This document shows positions 1 through 8,701 of a stretch of DNA of 64,000 bases, in pieces. The first letter of the stretch is position 1. Each line of letters opens with the position of its first letter. The translations under genes were made by a program, and so were the position numbers. Origin of the DNA: Streptomyces alfalfae (GTDB lineage: Bacteria > Actinomycetota > Actinomycetes > Streptomycetales > Streptomycetaceae); contig NZ_QEXM01000051.1 in NCBI RefSeq assembly GCF_004127445.1, forward strand, positions 186,001-250,000, given 5' to 3'. A model generated the notes under the pieces. The model ran no database searches, had not been told where the DNA came from, and saw only the letters and a program-made list of their open reading frames with translations.

Positions 1-1
1 G

Positions 2-550
2 GACTCGCTGACGATCCCGCTGGGCAAGGAGAGCGCCAAGTCGACGCTCACCATCTGGGAGGACTTCCGCTGCCCGGCCTGCAAGGGCTTCGAGGACACC
101 TACCGCTCGACGATCCACGAGCTGGCCGACCAGGGCCGGCTCAAGGTCGAGTACCACCTGGCCACGCTCATCGACGGGAACATGGGCGGCAGCGGCTCCC
201 TCCGCGCGGCCAACGCCGCGGGCTGCGCCCAGGACGCCGGGAAGTTCACCGAGTACCACGACGTGCTCTTCAAGAACCAGCCCGCCGAGCCGGACGACGC
301 CTTCGGGAAGAACGACAAGCTGATCGAGCTGGCCGGTCAGGTCGACGGCCTCGCCACGGACACGTTCAAGAAGTGCGTGAACGACGGCGAGCACGACAAG
401 TGGGTCGCCAAGTCCCACCAGGCCTTCCAGGACGCGAAGCTCCAGGGTACGCCGACCGTGAAGCTCAACGGCAAGAGCATCTTCGGCGACCAGAGCAATC
501 CGCTCACCCCGGCGAAGCTGCGGCAGATGGTGCTGGACGCCGACAAGTAG
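2..550 (+). CDS. DsbA-family thioredoxin-fold oxidoreductase (5' truncated)
   Basis: The reading frame is open from the first bases of the window to the TAG at 548-550, so the N-terminus lies outside. The visible part begins with a beta-strand followed by EDFRCPACKGFE, which carries a CxxC redox motif (CPAC), and continues as the helical DsbA-like insertion and a C-terminal GTPTVKLNG strand with the conserved cis-proline region. Family members with this layout are usually anchored outside the membrane and catalyse or shuffle disulfides in exported proteins. lgt follows in the same direction, which fits an envelope protein maturation role. The anchor and true start cannot be judged here. Confidence 0.85.
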   Translation, partial: DSLTIPLGKESAKSTLTIWEDFRCPACKGFEDTYRSTIHELADQGRLKVEYHLATLIDGNMGGSGSLRAANAAGCAQDAGKFTEYHDVLFKNQPAEPDDAFGKNDKLIELAGQVDGLATDTFKKCVNDGEHDKWVAKSHQAFQDAKLQGTPTVKLNGKSIFGDQSNPLTPAKLRQMVLDADK

Positions 551-632
551 GTTCGTGGGGAGCGCCTGTTATGGACCCGTAGCCGGGCTGGTTCCCGCCC
601 GCGCCGCCCGGCACGGTAGCGTCGGTCCTGCC

Positions 633-1643
633 ATGGACCTTGCCTTTATCCCCAGTCCCTCGCGCGGTGTGGTCGAACTCGGCCCCATTCCGCTGCGTGG
701 CTACGCGTTCTGCATCATCATCGGCGTCTTCGTGGCCGTCTGGCTCGGCAACAAGCGGTGGGTCGCTCGCGGAGGCCAGTCCGGCACCGTGGCCGACATC
801 GCCGTGTGGGCCGTTCCGTTCGGCCTCGTCGGCGGGCGTCTCTACCACGTGATCACGGACTACCAGCTGTACTTCAGCGAGGGCCGCAACTGGGTGGACG
901 CCTTCAAGATCTGGGAGGGCGGCCTCGGCATCTGGGGCGCGATCGCGCTCGGCGCGGTCGGCGCGTGGATCGGCTGCCGCAGGCGGGGCATCCCGCTGCC
1001 CGCCTGGGCCGACGCGCTGGCCCCCGGCATCGCCCTCGCCCAGGCCATCGGCCGCTGGGGCAACTGGTTCAACCAGGAGCTGTACGGCAAGGCCACGGAC
1101 GTGCCCTGGGCGCTGAAGATCACGTCCGCGGAGGACGGCCGGGTCCCGGGCACCTACCACCCGACGTTCCTGTACGAGTCGCTGTGGTGCGTCGGCGTCG
1201 CCCTGCTCGTCATCTGGGCCGACCGCCGCTTCAAGCTCGGCCATGGGCGGGCGTTCGCGCTGTACGTGGCCTCGTACTGCGCCGGGCGCGGCTGGATCGA
1301 GTACATGCGGGTGGACGACGCCCACCATGTGCTCGGCGTGCGCCTGAACGTGTGGACCGCGATCGTGGTCTTCCTGCTCGCGGTGGTCTACCTGGTCCTC
1401 TCGGCCCGGAAGCGCCCCGGACGCGAGGAGATCGTCGAGCCTGCGGCCGTCGCAGCCGCCTCCGACGGGGCTAGCGACGACGCCGAGGGCGCCGCGAAGC
1501 CCGAGGACGGCGCGAAGCGTGACGGGGCCGCGAAGCTCGCCAAGGGCAAGGACGGCGGGGCGGAGCCGGCCTCGGCCCCGGGGGCGAAGGCGCCGAAGGC
1601 CTCGGAGCCGAAGTCGAAGCCCGAGTCGGCCGAGAAGAGCTGA
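633..1643 (+). CDS. lgt: Prolipoprotein diacylglyceryl transferase
   Basis: Lgt transfers diacylglycerol from phosphatidylglycerol to the lipobox cysteine of prolipoproteins in the cytoplasmic membrane. The protein is 336 aa, starts MDLAFIPSPSRGVVELGPIP, has repeated hydrophobic segments and carries the family signature GRWGNWFNQELYG at about residues 140-152. I chose ATG 633; an upstream in-frame ATG at 555 would add 26 residues that do not look like an Lgt N-terminus. The last 70 or so residues are a charged Ala/Lys/Glu/Pro tail, a common actinobacterial extension. Likely clients in this window are the lipoproteins encoded at 17344, 53051 and 55185. A strong hairpin follows. Confidence 0.95.
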   Translation: MDLAFIPSPSRGVVELGPIPLRGYAFCIIIGVFVAVWLGNKRWVARGGQSGTVADIAVWAVPFGLVGGRLYHVITDYQLYFSEGRNWVDAFKIWEGGLGIWGAIALGAVGAWIGCRRRGIPLPAWADALAPGIALAQAIGRWGNWFNQELYGKATDVPWALKITSAEDGRVPGTYHPTFLYESLWCVGVALLVIWADRRFKLGHGRAFALYVASYCAGRGWIEYMRVDDAHHVLGVRLNVWTAIVVFLLAVVYLVLSARKRPGREEIVEPAAVAAASDGASDDAEGAAKPEDGAKRDGAAKLAKGKDGGAEPASAPGAKAPKASEPKSKPESAEKS

Positions 1644-1663
1644 CGTCTGCTCGTCGTACGTCG

Positions 1664-1702
1664 ACGGGGCCGCCGGATCGGTTGATCCGGCGGCCCCGTT
1701 TT
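1664..1702 (+). terminator. Rho-independent terminator after lgt
   Basis: A perfect 16-bp stem (1664-1679 with 1684-1699) closes a GGTT loop and is followed by TTTT. It ends lgt transcription. Confidence 0.9.
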
Positions 1703-1836
1703 CGTAGGGGAGGGGGAGCGGGATCTGACGGTTCGGCACCGCCGAGAAGGTGCGTCCGGCCCCTCGCCGTCGCGGCGGGAGCGTGCTGCGGCGGCGATTC
1801 ACCGCGACGGCGGGAGGCCGTGGCGAGCGGTCGGTC

Positions 1837-1930
1837 GCCGGGGCCTTCGGGCAGGCTCACGCGTGGTCCGCTGGCCGGGGCCTTCGGGCAGGCTCACGAG
1901 GGCCGCTGTCCCGGGCCTCGGGCAGGCTCA
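1837..1930. repeat. Three-copy direct repeat at the 3' end of the citE-like gene
   Basis: A 24-bp unit at 1837-1860 recurs at 1874-1897 and, shortened, at 1911-1930; the common core is CTTCGGGCAGGCTCA. Spacing is 37 and about 35 bases. The third copy contains the stop codon (TCA, 1928-1930) of the minus-strand lyase gene. The rest of 1703-1927 shows no gene. Confidence 0.8.
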
Positions 1931-2767
1931 TGCTCGGGCGGCCAGGGACAGGACGCGTTGGGCGCCCTCCACCACCGCCTTGTCCACGAAGCGGCCGCCC
2001 GGCAGGGCCTGGGCGCCCTCCTCGACCGCCGCCGCTTCGATGATCTCTTCCGCCCGCTCGATCTCCACGGGCGTCGGCAGATAGGCCCGTTCGATCACCG
2101 GGAGCTGTCGGGGGTGGATCGCCGCGCGGCCGAGGAAGCCGAGCGAGCGGCCCCGGGCGCAGGACACGGCCAGGCCCGCCAGATCGCGGATGTCCGGGTG
2201 GACCGACTGGGCGGGCGGCGCGAGGCCCGCCGCGCGCGCCGCCACCACGACGCGGGAGCGGGCCCAGTCCAGGCCCGCGTCCTCCCGTACGCCCAGGTCA
2301 GCGTGGAGGTCGGCCTCGCCGAGGGAGATGCCGTGCAGGGCGGGGTGCGCGGAGGCGATGGCGAAGGCGTGTTCCAGGCCGAGCGCCGATTCGAGCAGGG
2401 CGTGCAGCGTGGGGGCGCCGCCGTCGGACGGCACGGCGCGGTCGGCGACCCGGACGACCTCGGCGCGCGAGGTCACCTTGGGCAGCCGCAGCCCCGCGAG
2501 GCCGGGGAGCGGGGCGATCGTGCGGAGGTCGGTCTCGGCGAAGGGACCGTCGAGGGCGTTCACCCGGACGTGGACGGGCACGTCGTGCGGCCGGGGTTCC
2601 GACAGGAGTTCGGCGGTCGCCGCGCGCGCGTACTCCTTGCGGTCGGGGGCGACCGCGTCCTCCAGGTCGACGATCACCACGTCGGCGCCCGCGTGCAGGG
2701 CCTTGGCCACCACGCCGGGCCGGTCCCCGGGGACGTACAGCCAGGTCAGGGGGTGCGGCGCGGTCAC
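1928..2767 (-). CDS. CitE-like HpcH/HpaI aldolase/citrate lyase family protein
   Basis: 279 aa beginning (GTG) VTAPHPLTWLYVPGDRPGVV and containing ADVVIVDLEDAVAPDRKEYA, the N-terminal barrel strand of CitE-type acyl-CoA lyases with the acidic residue used for Mg2+ or CoA-thioester binding; later segments HGISLGEADLHADLGV and GRAAIHPRQLPVIERAY also match. Stand-alone CitE proteins cleave malyl-, citramalyl- or related CoA thioesters; the substrate here is unknown. The start overlaps the TGA of the CoA-transferase gene (GTGA), so the two are probably translationally coupled: one would activate an acid as CoA ester, the other would split it. It is the last gene of the seven-gene operon. Confidence 0.85.
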   Translation of the reverse strand: MTAPHPLTWLYVPGDRPGVVAKALHAGADVVIVDLEDAVAPDRKEYARAATAELLSEPRPHDVPVHVRVNALDGPFAETDLRTIAPLPGLAGLRLPKVTSRAEVVRVADRAVPSDGGAPTLHALLESALGLEHAFAIASAHPALHGISLGEADLHADLGVREDAGLDWARSRVVVAARAAGLAPPAQSVHPDIRDLAGLAVSCARGRSLGFLGRAAIHPRQLPVIERAYLPTPVEIERAEEIIEAAAVEEGAQALPGGRFVDKAVVEGAQRVLSLAARA

Positions 2768-3996
2768 AGGGCGCCCTCCTTGCGCAGGGTGGAGATCTCT
2801 TCCGGGCACAAGCCGAGCTCGGTGAGGACGGCGTCGGTGTCCGCGCCGTGCGGGCGCCCCGCCCAGCCGATGCCGCCCGGGGTCTCGGAGAGCCGGAAGA
2901 GGACGTTCTGCATGCGCAACGGGCCCAGCTCCGGGTCGTCGACGGTGGTGATCGTGTCGAGGGCCGCGTACTGCGGGTCGGCCATGACGTCCCGCACGTC
3001 CTGGACGGGGGCGACCGCCGCCTCCGCCTGCTCGAAGGCGTCGATCACCTCGGCGCGGGTGTGCCGGGCGATCCAGGCGCCGACCGCCCCGTCGAGGACG
3101 TCCGCGTGGCGGGCCCGGCCCGCGCCCGTGCCGAACCACGGCTCGTCGATCAGTTCGGGGCGGCCGACCAGCCGCATCACGCGTTCGGCGATGGACTGCG
3201 CGGAGGTGGAGACCGCGACCCAGCCGCCGTCGGCGGTGCGGTAGGTGTTGCGGGGCGCGTTGTTGGTGGAGCGGTTGCCCGTGCGGGGCTGGACGTGGCC
3301 GAGCTGGTCGTACCAGAGCGGCTGCGGGCCGAGGACCGTGAGGATCGGCTCGATGATCGCCATGTCCACCACCTGGCCGCGCCCCGTGCGGTCGCGGGCG
3401 GCGAGCGCCGTCAGCACCGCGTACGCGGTCGCGAGCCCGGCGATGGAGTCGGCGAGGCCGAAGGGCGGCAGCGTGGGCGGCCCCTGCGGGTCGCCGGTGA
3501 TCGCGGCGAAGCCGCTCATCGCCTCGGCGAGCGTGCCGAAGCCGGGGCGGCGGGCGTAGGGGCCGAACTGGCCGAAGCCGGTGACGCGGGCCAGGACGAG
3601 CCGGGGGTTGGCCGCGCTCAGCTCCTCCCACCCCAGGCCCCACTTCTCCAGGGTGCCGGGGCGGAAGTTCTCCACGATCACGTCGGCGGTGGCGGCGAGG
3701 CGCAGGAGCGTGTCCCGGCCGCCGGGCGTCGAGAGGTCCAGCGTCATCGTCCGCTTGTTGCGGCCGAGCAGCTTCCACCACAGGCCGACGCCGTCCTTCG
3801 ACGGGCCGTGGCCGCGGGAGGGGTCGGGGCGCGTGGGGTGCTCGACCTTGACGACGTCCGCGCCGAAGTCACCGAGCATCGTGGCGGCGAGCGGCCCCGC
3901 GAAGAGGGTCGCGAGGTCCAGGACGCGCAGACCGCCGAGCGGCTTCGTCGGGGCCGGCTGCGCCATGAGGGGCTGCGTCACGCGGGGTTTCGTCAT
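2764..3996 (-). CDS. CaiB/BaiF family (type III) CoA-transferase
   Basis: 410 aa. After a short variable start (a second ATG lies at residue 11) it reads LGGLRVLDLATLFAGPLAA and MLGDFGADVVKVEHP, the classic opening of type III CoA-transferases, followed by NKRTMTLDLSTPGGRDTLLRL and ADVIVENFRPGTLEKWGLGW. These enzymes move CoA between carboxylic acids through an aspartyl-CoA thioester. Its ATG overlaps the ribokinase-like TGA (ATGA, 3993-3996) and its stop overlaps the CitE-like start. Substrate is not deducible; pairing with a CitE lyase recalls itaconate/citramalate-type catabolism, but no hydratase is present in the operon. Confidence 0.9.
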   Translation of the reverse strand: MTKPRVTQPLMAQPAPTKPLGGLRVLDLATLFAGPLAATMLGDFGADVVKVEHPTRPDPSRGHGPSKDGVGLWWKLLGRNKRTMTLDLSTPGGRDTLLRLAATADVIVENFRPGTLEKWGLGWEELSAANPRLVLARVTGFGQFGPYARRPGFGTLAEAMSGFAAITGDPQGPPTLPPFGLADSIAGLATAYAVLTALAARDRTGRGQVVDMAIIEPILTVLGPQPLWYDQLGHVQPRTGNRSTNNAPRNTYRTADGGWVAVSTSAQSIAERVMRLVGRPELIDEPWFGTGAGRARHADVLDGAVGAWIARHTRAEVIDAFEQAEAAVAPVQDVRDVMADPQYAALDTITTVDDPELGPLRMQNVLFRLSETPGGIGWAGRPHGADTDAVLTELGLCPEEISTLRKEGAL

Positions 3997-4919
3997 GAGG
4001 GGGAGCCCTTTGCCGCGCCGGACGTCCGGGCGTCGATCTCCTTGCGGTACGGCATCGAGGCCGAGGCGCCGGGACGCTGGACGGAGAGCGCCGCCGCCGC
4101 CGACGCCCAGCCGAGCGCGTCCGTCATCGGCCTGCCCTCGGCGAGCGCCACGGCCAGGGCCCCGGCGAAGGTGTCGCCCGCGCCGGTGGTGTCGACCGCC
4201 GTCGTCGTGCGGGCGGGGACCGTGACCGGTTCGGCGCCCCGCGCCGCGTACAGGCTGCCGCGTGCGCCGAGGGTGACGACGACCTCGGGGACGTGCGGGA
4301 GCAGCGAGAGCGCGGCGGCCCGTGGGTCGTCGGAGATGCCGGTGAGCGTGCGGACCTCGTGCTCGTTGGGCAGCAGCAGGTCGGTCGCCGCGAGGAGCGC
4401 TTCCGGCAGCGGTTGGGCGGGGGCCGGGGTGAGGATCGTGCGGACGCCGTGGGCGCGGGCGGTCCGCGCGGCGGCGAGCACCCCGTCGACCGGGATCTCC
4501 AGCTGGAGGAGCAGGGCGTCGGCGGTGGCGATCACGGCCTCGTCGCCCGCGGAGAGTTCGTCGACGGTGCCGTTGGCGCCGGGGATGACGACGATGGCGT
4601 TGCCGCCCTTGTCGTCGACGACGATGTGCGCGGTGCCCGACTGGGCGTCGACGGTGCGCAGCAGGTCCGTGTCGACGCCGGACTGGGCGAGGGCGCAGCG
4701 GATCTGGGTGCCGTAGGAGTCGGTGCCGACCGCCCCGATCATCGAGACGGTGGCGCCCGCGCGGGCCGCCGAGACGGCCTGGTTGACGCCCTTGCCGCCG
4801 GGGATCGTGCGGAACTCGCGGCCCGTCACGGTCTCACCGCGCTGCGGGGCCCTGTCGACGTAGGTGACGAGGTCCATGTTGGCGCTGCCGAGGACGGCGA
4901 TGTGGGGGGTGTGCGTCAT
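3993..4919 (-). CDS. rbsK: PfkB-family ribokinase
   Basis: 308 aa starting MTHTPHIAVLGSANMDLVTYV. It has the ribokinase sugar-binding motif GGKGVNQAVSAARAG (about residues 42-56) and the catalytic/anion-hole motif TTGAGDTFAGALAVALAEG near residues 245-263. Ribokinases phosphorylate ribose at O5; PfkB relatives accept nucleosides or other sugars. The gene is joined by ATGA overlaps to an ADP-ribosylglycohydrolase upstream and a CoA-transferase downstream. Context suggests it captures the ribose (or ribosyl compound) released by the hydrolases. No ribose transporter or LacI regulator is adjacent, unlike a standard rbs operon, so the symbol is provisional. Confidence 0.85.
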   Translation of the reverse strand: MTHTPHIAVLGSANMDLVTYVDRAPQRGETVTGREFRTIPGGKGVNQAVSAARAGATVSMIGAVGTDSYGTQIRCALAQSGVDTDLLRTVDAQSGTAHIVVDDKGGNAIVVIPGANGTVDELSAGDEAVIATADALLLQLEIPVDGVLAAARTARAHGVRTILTPAPAQPLPEALLAATDLLLPNEHEVRTLTGISDDPRAAALSLLPHVPEVVVTLGARGSLYAARGAEPVTVPARTTTAVDTTGAGDTFAGALAVALAEGRPMTDALGWASAAAALSVQRPGASASMPYRKEIDARTSGAAKGSPS

Positions 4920-6286
4920 GGGCGGGGTGCCTCCGGGGCGGTGGGTGCGGTGAGCGCGGCGGTGAGGTCCGCGAGGGTGTCGAAGCCGATGCCGTCGAAG
5001 CCGGCGACGGAGGTGGCGAGCCGGTTCTTCAGGGGCGCCGTCCAGCGTTCGGGGAGCGCGTCCGGGTGTCCGGCGAGCAGCCCCGCGACCGAGCCCGCGG
5101 TCGCGCCGTTGGAGTCGGTGTCCCAGCCGCCGGAGACGGCCCGCGTGATGGAGCCGTGGAAGTCCCCGTCGGCGTGGGTGAGGGCGGCGGCGAGCAGGGC
5201 GGCGTTGGGGACCACGTGGACCCAGTGGTGGTGCCCGTGGGCGGCGTGCAGCAGATCCACCACGTCCTCGAAGTGCCGTGTGGTGGAGGCGAGTCGGATG
5301 CCGTCGCGCACCGCGCGGGCCAGGCGTGAGGGGGCCGGCACGGCGGCGAGACCCGCCCGCAGGCACTGGTGGACGTCGGTGTGTCCGCCGGCCGCCGCGG
5401 CGATGGTGGCTGCCGCGAACATCGCGCCGTACACGCCGTTCACCGTGTGGCTCAACCGCGCGTCGCGCCGTGCCTGTCGGGCGGCGGCCATGGGGTCGCC
5501 GGGGTTCGTCCAGCCGTGGACGTCGGCGCGGATCAGGGCGCCGATCCACTCGCGGAAGGGGTTGCGGTGCATGGCGGTGTGCGGCGGCTCGATGCCCTGG
5601 AGGAGGTTGCGGTACGCGACGCGCTCGGCGGTGAAGGTGCGGCCCGCGGGCAGCTCGTCCAGCCAGAGCCGCGCCACGTCCCCGGTGGTGAAGGACCGCC
5701 CATGGCGCTGGAGCAGGAGGAGGCCGAGGAGCGGGTAGTTCAGGTCGTCGTCCTCCGGCGTCCCGTCGATGTTCTCGGCGAGGGAGGTGGCCGCCGAGCG
5801 CCTGTTCCAGGGGTACGCGGCCATCAGCGCGGGCGGCACGCCCCGCTCGGTGAACCAGCTGGTCAGCGGCCAGTTTCCGGTCGCCGCGGCGAGCGCGCGG
5901 ATGCCGTCGAGGGGCAGCTTCTCCACCGGCTTGCCGAGCACGCAGCCCGCGGCCCTGCCCAGCCAGGCGGCGTGCAGCCGGTCGCGCAGCCCGGGAGCGG
6001 CGGCCGCCGGGGTCCCGCGGTCCGCGGGCCCGGACTCCGGCGCTTCCGAGGCCTGCTCGCCGGCGGGGCGGGGCAGCGACGCCAGCTCGTCGAGCAGCCG
6101 TTCGGCCAGGGCCCGCAGCGGCGGCGGCGCGGGGACGGGGGAGGCGCCCGCCCGGTCCGGGGCCGGGTGGCCGCCCGCCGCGAGCCAGCGCTCGCGCACG
6201 GCGGAGGCGTCCCTGCCGTCCTCGTCGGCCTGGCGCAGCTCATGGCCGATCAGGTCCTCGGGCTGGACCCAGGTCACACGGTTCAC
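4916..6286 (-). CDS. ADP-ribosylglycohydrolase-fold protein, paralogue 4
   Basis: 456 aa, the longest of four tandem paralogues. The first 120 or so residues are a Pro/Ala-rich extension; the ARH domain begins at LRDRLHAAWLGRAAGCVLGKPVEKLP. The metal site appears as EDDDLNY (about 180) in place of the usual TDDT, and GGWDTDSNGATAGSVAG (about 385-400), matching the DxD(S/T)xGA motif. ARH enzymes use two Mg2+ to cut N- or O-glycosidic bonds to ADP-ribose or related nucleosides. The stop overlaps the ribokinase start (ATGA) and the start overlaps paralogue 3. No signal peptide, so cytoplasmic. Substrate unknown. Confidence 0.85.
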   Translation of the reverse strand: MNRVTWVQPEDLIGHELRQADEDGRDASAVRERWLAAGGHPAPDRAGASPVPAPPPLRALAERLLDELASLPRPAGEQASEAPESGPADRGTPAAAAPGLRDRLHAAWLGRAAGCVLGKPVEKLPLDGIRALAAATGNWPLTSWFTERGVPPALMAAYPWNRRSAATSLAENIDGTPEDDDLNYPLLGLLLLQRHGRSFTTGDVARLWLDELPAGRTFTAERVAYRNLLQGIEPPHTAMHRNPFREWIGALIRADVHGWTNPGDPMAAARQARRDARLSHTVNGVYGAMFAAATIAAAAGGHTDVHQCLRAGLAAVPAPSRLARAVRDGIRLASTTRHFEDVVDLLHAAHGHHHWVHVVPNAALLAAALTHADGDFHGSITRAVSGGWDTDSNGATAGSVAGLLAGHPDALPERWTAPLKNRLATSVAGFDGIGFDTLADLTAALTAPTAPEAPRP

Positions 6287-7500
6287 GGGGCGGCCGCCAG
6301 CGCCGTGAAGGCCGCTTCGTGGGCGCGGCGGCGGCGTACGTCACGGGCGAAGATCTCCCGGGCGACCTCCGTGAGGGCGGCGGCGGGGGAGCGCAGGTCG
6401 ACGCGGCTCGCCTCGGAGACCGCCGTGACCCACTCCGCGGGGACGGCGGCCTCGCCGTGCAGCGCGCCCACGAGGGCGCCGCTCATCGTCGCGATGGAGT
6501 CGCAGTCACGGCCGTAGTTGACCGAACCGAGGACCGTGCGGCGGTAGTCGGAGCCGCCGGCCAGGAGCATGCCGAGGGCGATGGGCAGCTCCTCGATGGA
6601 GTGCAGCCGGGAGGGGCGGCGGGCGCCGAGGGAGGGGGTGCGGTAGTCGGGGCCGACGGTGTCGAAGGGGGCGACGGCGGCGCGCAGGGGCCCGATGGCC
6701 GCCTCGGTGTCATGCCTGCGCACGGCCACGTCCGCGACCGCCTCGATCGCCGCGCGCGTGCCGTCCTTGGCCAGGGCCAGGCATGCCTCGACCACCGAGG
6801 CCGCCGTGGCGCCGGGCGCGCAGGCCGCGGCCACCGCCGCCGCGAAGACGCCCGCCGCCTCGCGGCCGTACGAGGACTGGTGGGCGCCCGCGACGTCCAG
6901 GGCCTCGGCGTAGGCGCGGGCGGGATCGGCGGCGTTGACCAGGCCGACGGGCGCCATGTACATCGCGGCCCCGCAGTTGACGATGTTGCCGGAACCGGCT
7001 TCGCGCGGGTCGACGTGCCCGTAGTGCAGGCGGGCGACGAGCCACTTCTCGGCGAGGAAGATCCGGTGCAGCGGGAGCGCCTCGGCCTCCAGCTCCGGGA
7101 TCCAGCGCGGGGTCGTCATCAGGTCGGGCACCAGGTGGTCGGCGACCGCGTACGCGTCGAGGTGGTCGCGGACGGTGGCGTAGACCCGGATGAGGGCGTG
7201 CGTCATCAGGGTGTCGTCGGTGATGTGCCCGTCGCCCTTGTGGTACGGCGCGAGGGGCCGGGCCGTGCGCCACCGCTCGCCGTTCCAGGGGCCGACGATG
7301 CCGTCGACGCGACCGCCGTGCCGCGCGCCGATCTGCTCGGGGGAGTACCCCTCGACGGGCCCGCCGAGCGCGTCACCGACCGCCGCGCCGACGAGGCTGC
7401 CGGTGATGCGGTCGGCGAGGCCGTCGGGTGCGGGTGCGCCGGGTGCGGGGGAGCCAGAGGGCGGGGCGTCGGCCGTGAGCCGGCTAGATGTGGGCGTCAT
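6283..7500 (-). CDS. ADP-ribosylglycohydrolase-fold protein, paralogue 3
   Basis: I chose ATG 7500 (MTPTSSRL, 405 aa); further in-frame ATGs at 7524 and 7515 would lengthen the overlap with the upstream gene. The domain opens LADRITGSLVGAAVGDALGGPVEGY, with the first metal motif GHITDDTLMTHALI at about residue 95 and the second NYGRDCDSIATMSGALVGAL at about 330, where DxDTxGA is changed to DCDSIAT. The segment GSGNIVNCGAAMYMAPVGLVN is also typical of the family. Cytoplasmic, divalent-metal hydrolase by family knowledge. It sits between paralogues 2 and 4 in the same transcript. Confidence 0.85.
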   Translation of the reverse strand: MTPTSSRLTADAPPSGSPAPGAPAPDGLADRITGSLVGAAVGDALGGPVEGYSPEQIGARHGGRVDGIVGPWNGERWRTARPLAPYHKGDGHITDDTLMTHALIRVYATVRDHLDAYAVADHLVPDLMTTPRWIPELEAEALPLHRIFLAEKWLVARLHYGHVDPREAGSGNIVNCGAAMYMAPVGLVNAADPARAYAEALDVAGAHQSSYGREAAGVFAAAVAAACAPGATAASVVEACLALAKDGTRAAIEAVADVAVRRHDTEAAIGPLRAAVAPFDTVGPDYRTPSLGARRPSRLHSIEELPIALGMLLAGGSDYRRTVLGSVNYGRDCDSIATMSGALVGALHGEAAVPAEWVTAVSEASRVDLRSPAAALTEVAREIFARDVRRRRAHEAAFTALAAAP

Positions 7501-8701
7501 GTCGGGATTGTCCATCTGGAGCACCCGGTTCCGCGGCTGTCAGACGCCCGGCGAGTTCCACCAAATCGGTGCCGGCGAGGCGGGGCAGCGCGCACCCGGA
7601 GAGGGTCCGGCAGGCGTCGCGCCACGCCTCGGGGATCGCGGCCGCCGTGCCGAGCGCACCGGTCAGCGCCCCCGCCAGGGCGGGCGCCGAGTCGGCGACA
7701 CGGGACAGGCACGCGGCGGCGGGCACCGCCTCGCGGATGCGGCCACGCGCGGCGGTGGCCAGGGCGAGGGCCACGGGCACCGTCTCGGCGGCGGCGATCC
7801 CGTAGCTGTAGACGTGGTCGACGATCTGGTGTTCGAGGAGCGGTACGAGGTCGAAGGCGCACGCGGCGTTCTGGGCGAGCTTCACCGCGTGCCGGGCGTT
7901 GCGGCCGATCTCCGTGTGCTCGGGGAGCCGGGCGAGCGCGGCGTCCACGGCGGCGGTCACGTCGGCGTCGCCGAGGGCCGCCGCGACGGCCGCGGCCATG
8001 GCGCGGGCGCCGTGGACGCCGTCACCGTCCTGGGTGTAGCGGGCGTCGAACTCCGCGAGGCCGGCGGCCCGTTCGGGGGCGCCGGGGTGGACCAGGGCGA
8101 GCACGCAGGCCCGTACGCAGGCGGCGTCGTCGAAGAAGTGCGGGTTGTCGTGGCCGGTGGCGGGCGGGCGCAGCCCCGCGGCGAGGTTGCCGAGGCCCGC
8201 GCGGACGGAGATGCGGGCGCGCAGCGGCAGGACGGCGGACTCCACCTCCGGGGCGAGGGCCGCCGCGTCGGCCACTTCGGCGGCCAGCGCCGACCAGGCG
8301 AGGTCGAGCGCCGCGCGGACCCGGCGGTCCGAGGGCGGCCCCTGGCCGAGCCCGTCGTCCGCCGCCCGCAGCAGGGACTCGGCGGTGAACGCCGCCCATT
8401 CGGCGTCGTCCGAGGGGCCGAGGCGCAGCGGCTCCGGGGGCTGGTTCAGGGCGATCGGGACGGGGAGCGTGGTGGTCGCGTTCCGCTCCGCGAAGGTGTC
8501 CAGCTCGCGGGTGAGCCGCCGGGTCCACTCGGGCATCCGGCTCGCCCGGTGCCGGGCGGCGGGCCACCCGGCGGCGTCACCCGCGGCAAGGCCGAGGAGC
8601 AGCCCTTCGGTGCGGGAACGGCTCCGGCCGGGACGGCTGCCGAGGCCGGGGGCGAGCCCGGTGGCGGAGACCGGCCGCGCGGCGGCCCTGTCCAGGGTCA
8701 C
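7484..8701 (-). CDS. Degenerate ADP-ribosylglycohydrolase-fold protein, paralogue 2
   Basis: 405 aa from GTG 8701, which overlaps the TGA of paralogue 1 (GTGA). The fold start SRTEGLLLGLAAGDAAGWPAAR resembles the ARH opening GxxLGxAxGDALG. The metal motifs are eroded: PSDDAEWAAF (about 96) stands where TDDTxY is expected, and SRVADSAPALAGALTGALG (about 332) lacks both aspartates of DADTxGA except one. It may therefore be a non-catalytic partner, a regulator, or an enzyme with changed metal use. Retention of an open frame among three better conserved paralogues argues for a real function. Confidence 0.75.
   Translation of the reverse strand: MTLDRAAARPVSATGLAPGLGSRPGRSRSRTEGLLLGLAAGDAAGWPAARHRASRMPEWTRRLTRELDTFAERNATTTLPVPIALNQPPEPLRLGPSDDAEWAAFTAESLLRAADDGLGQGPPSDRRVRAALDLAWSALAAEVADAAALAPEVESAVLPLRARISVRAGLGNLAAGLRPPATGHDNPHFFDDAACVRACVLALVHPGAPERAAGLAEFDARYTQDGDGVHGARAMAAAVAAALGDADVTAAVDAALARLPEHTEIGRNARHAVKLAQNAACAFDLVPLLEHQIVDHVYSYGIAAAETVPVALALATAARGRIREAVPAAACLSRVADSAPALAGALTGALGTAAAIPEAWRDACRTLSGCALPRLAGTDLVELAGRLTAAEPGAPDGQSRHDAHI

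Noticed and set aside
3993..5549. 518-residue version of the ribokinase-type protein
   Set aside because: The first 210 residues are Arg-rich noise antisense-frame to the upstream hydrolase gene; the real start is ATG 4919 with the ATGA overlap.
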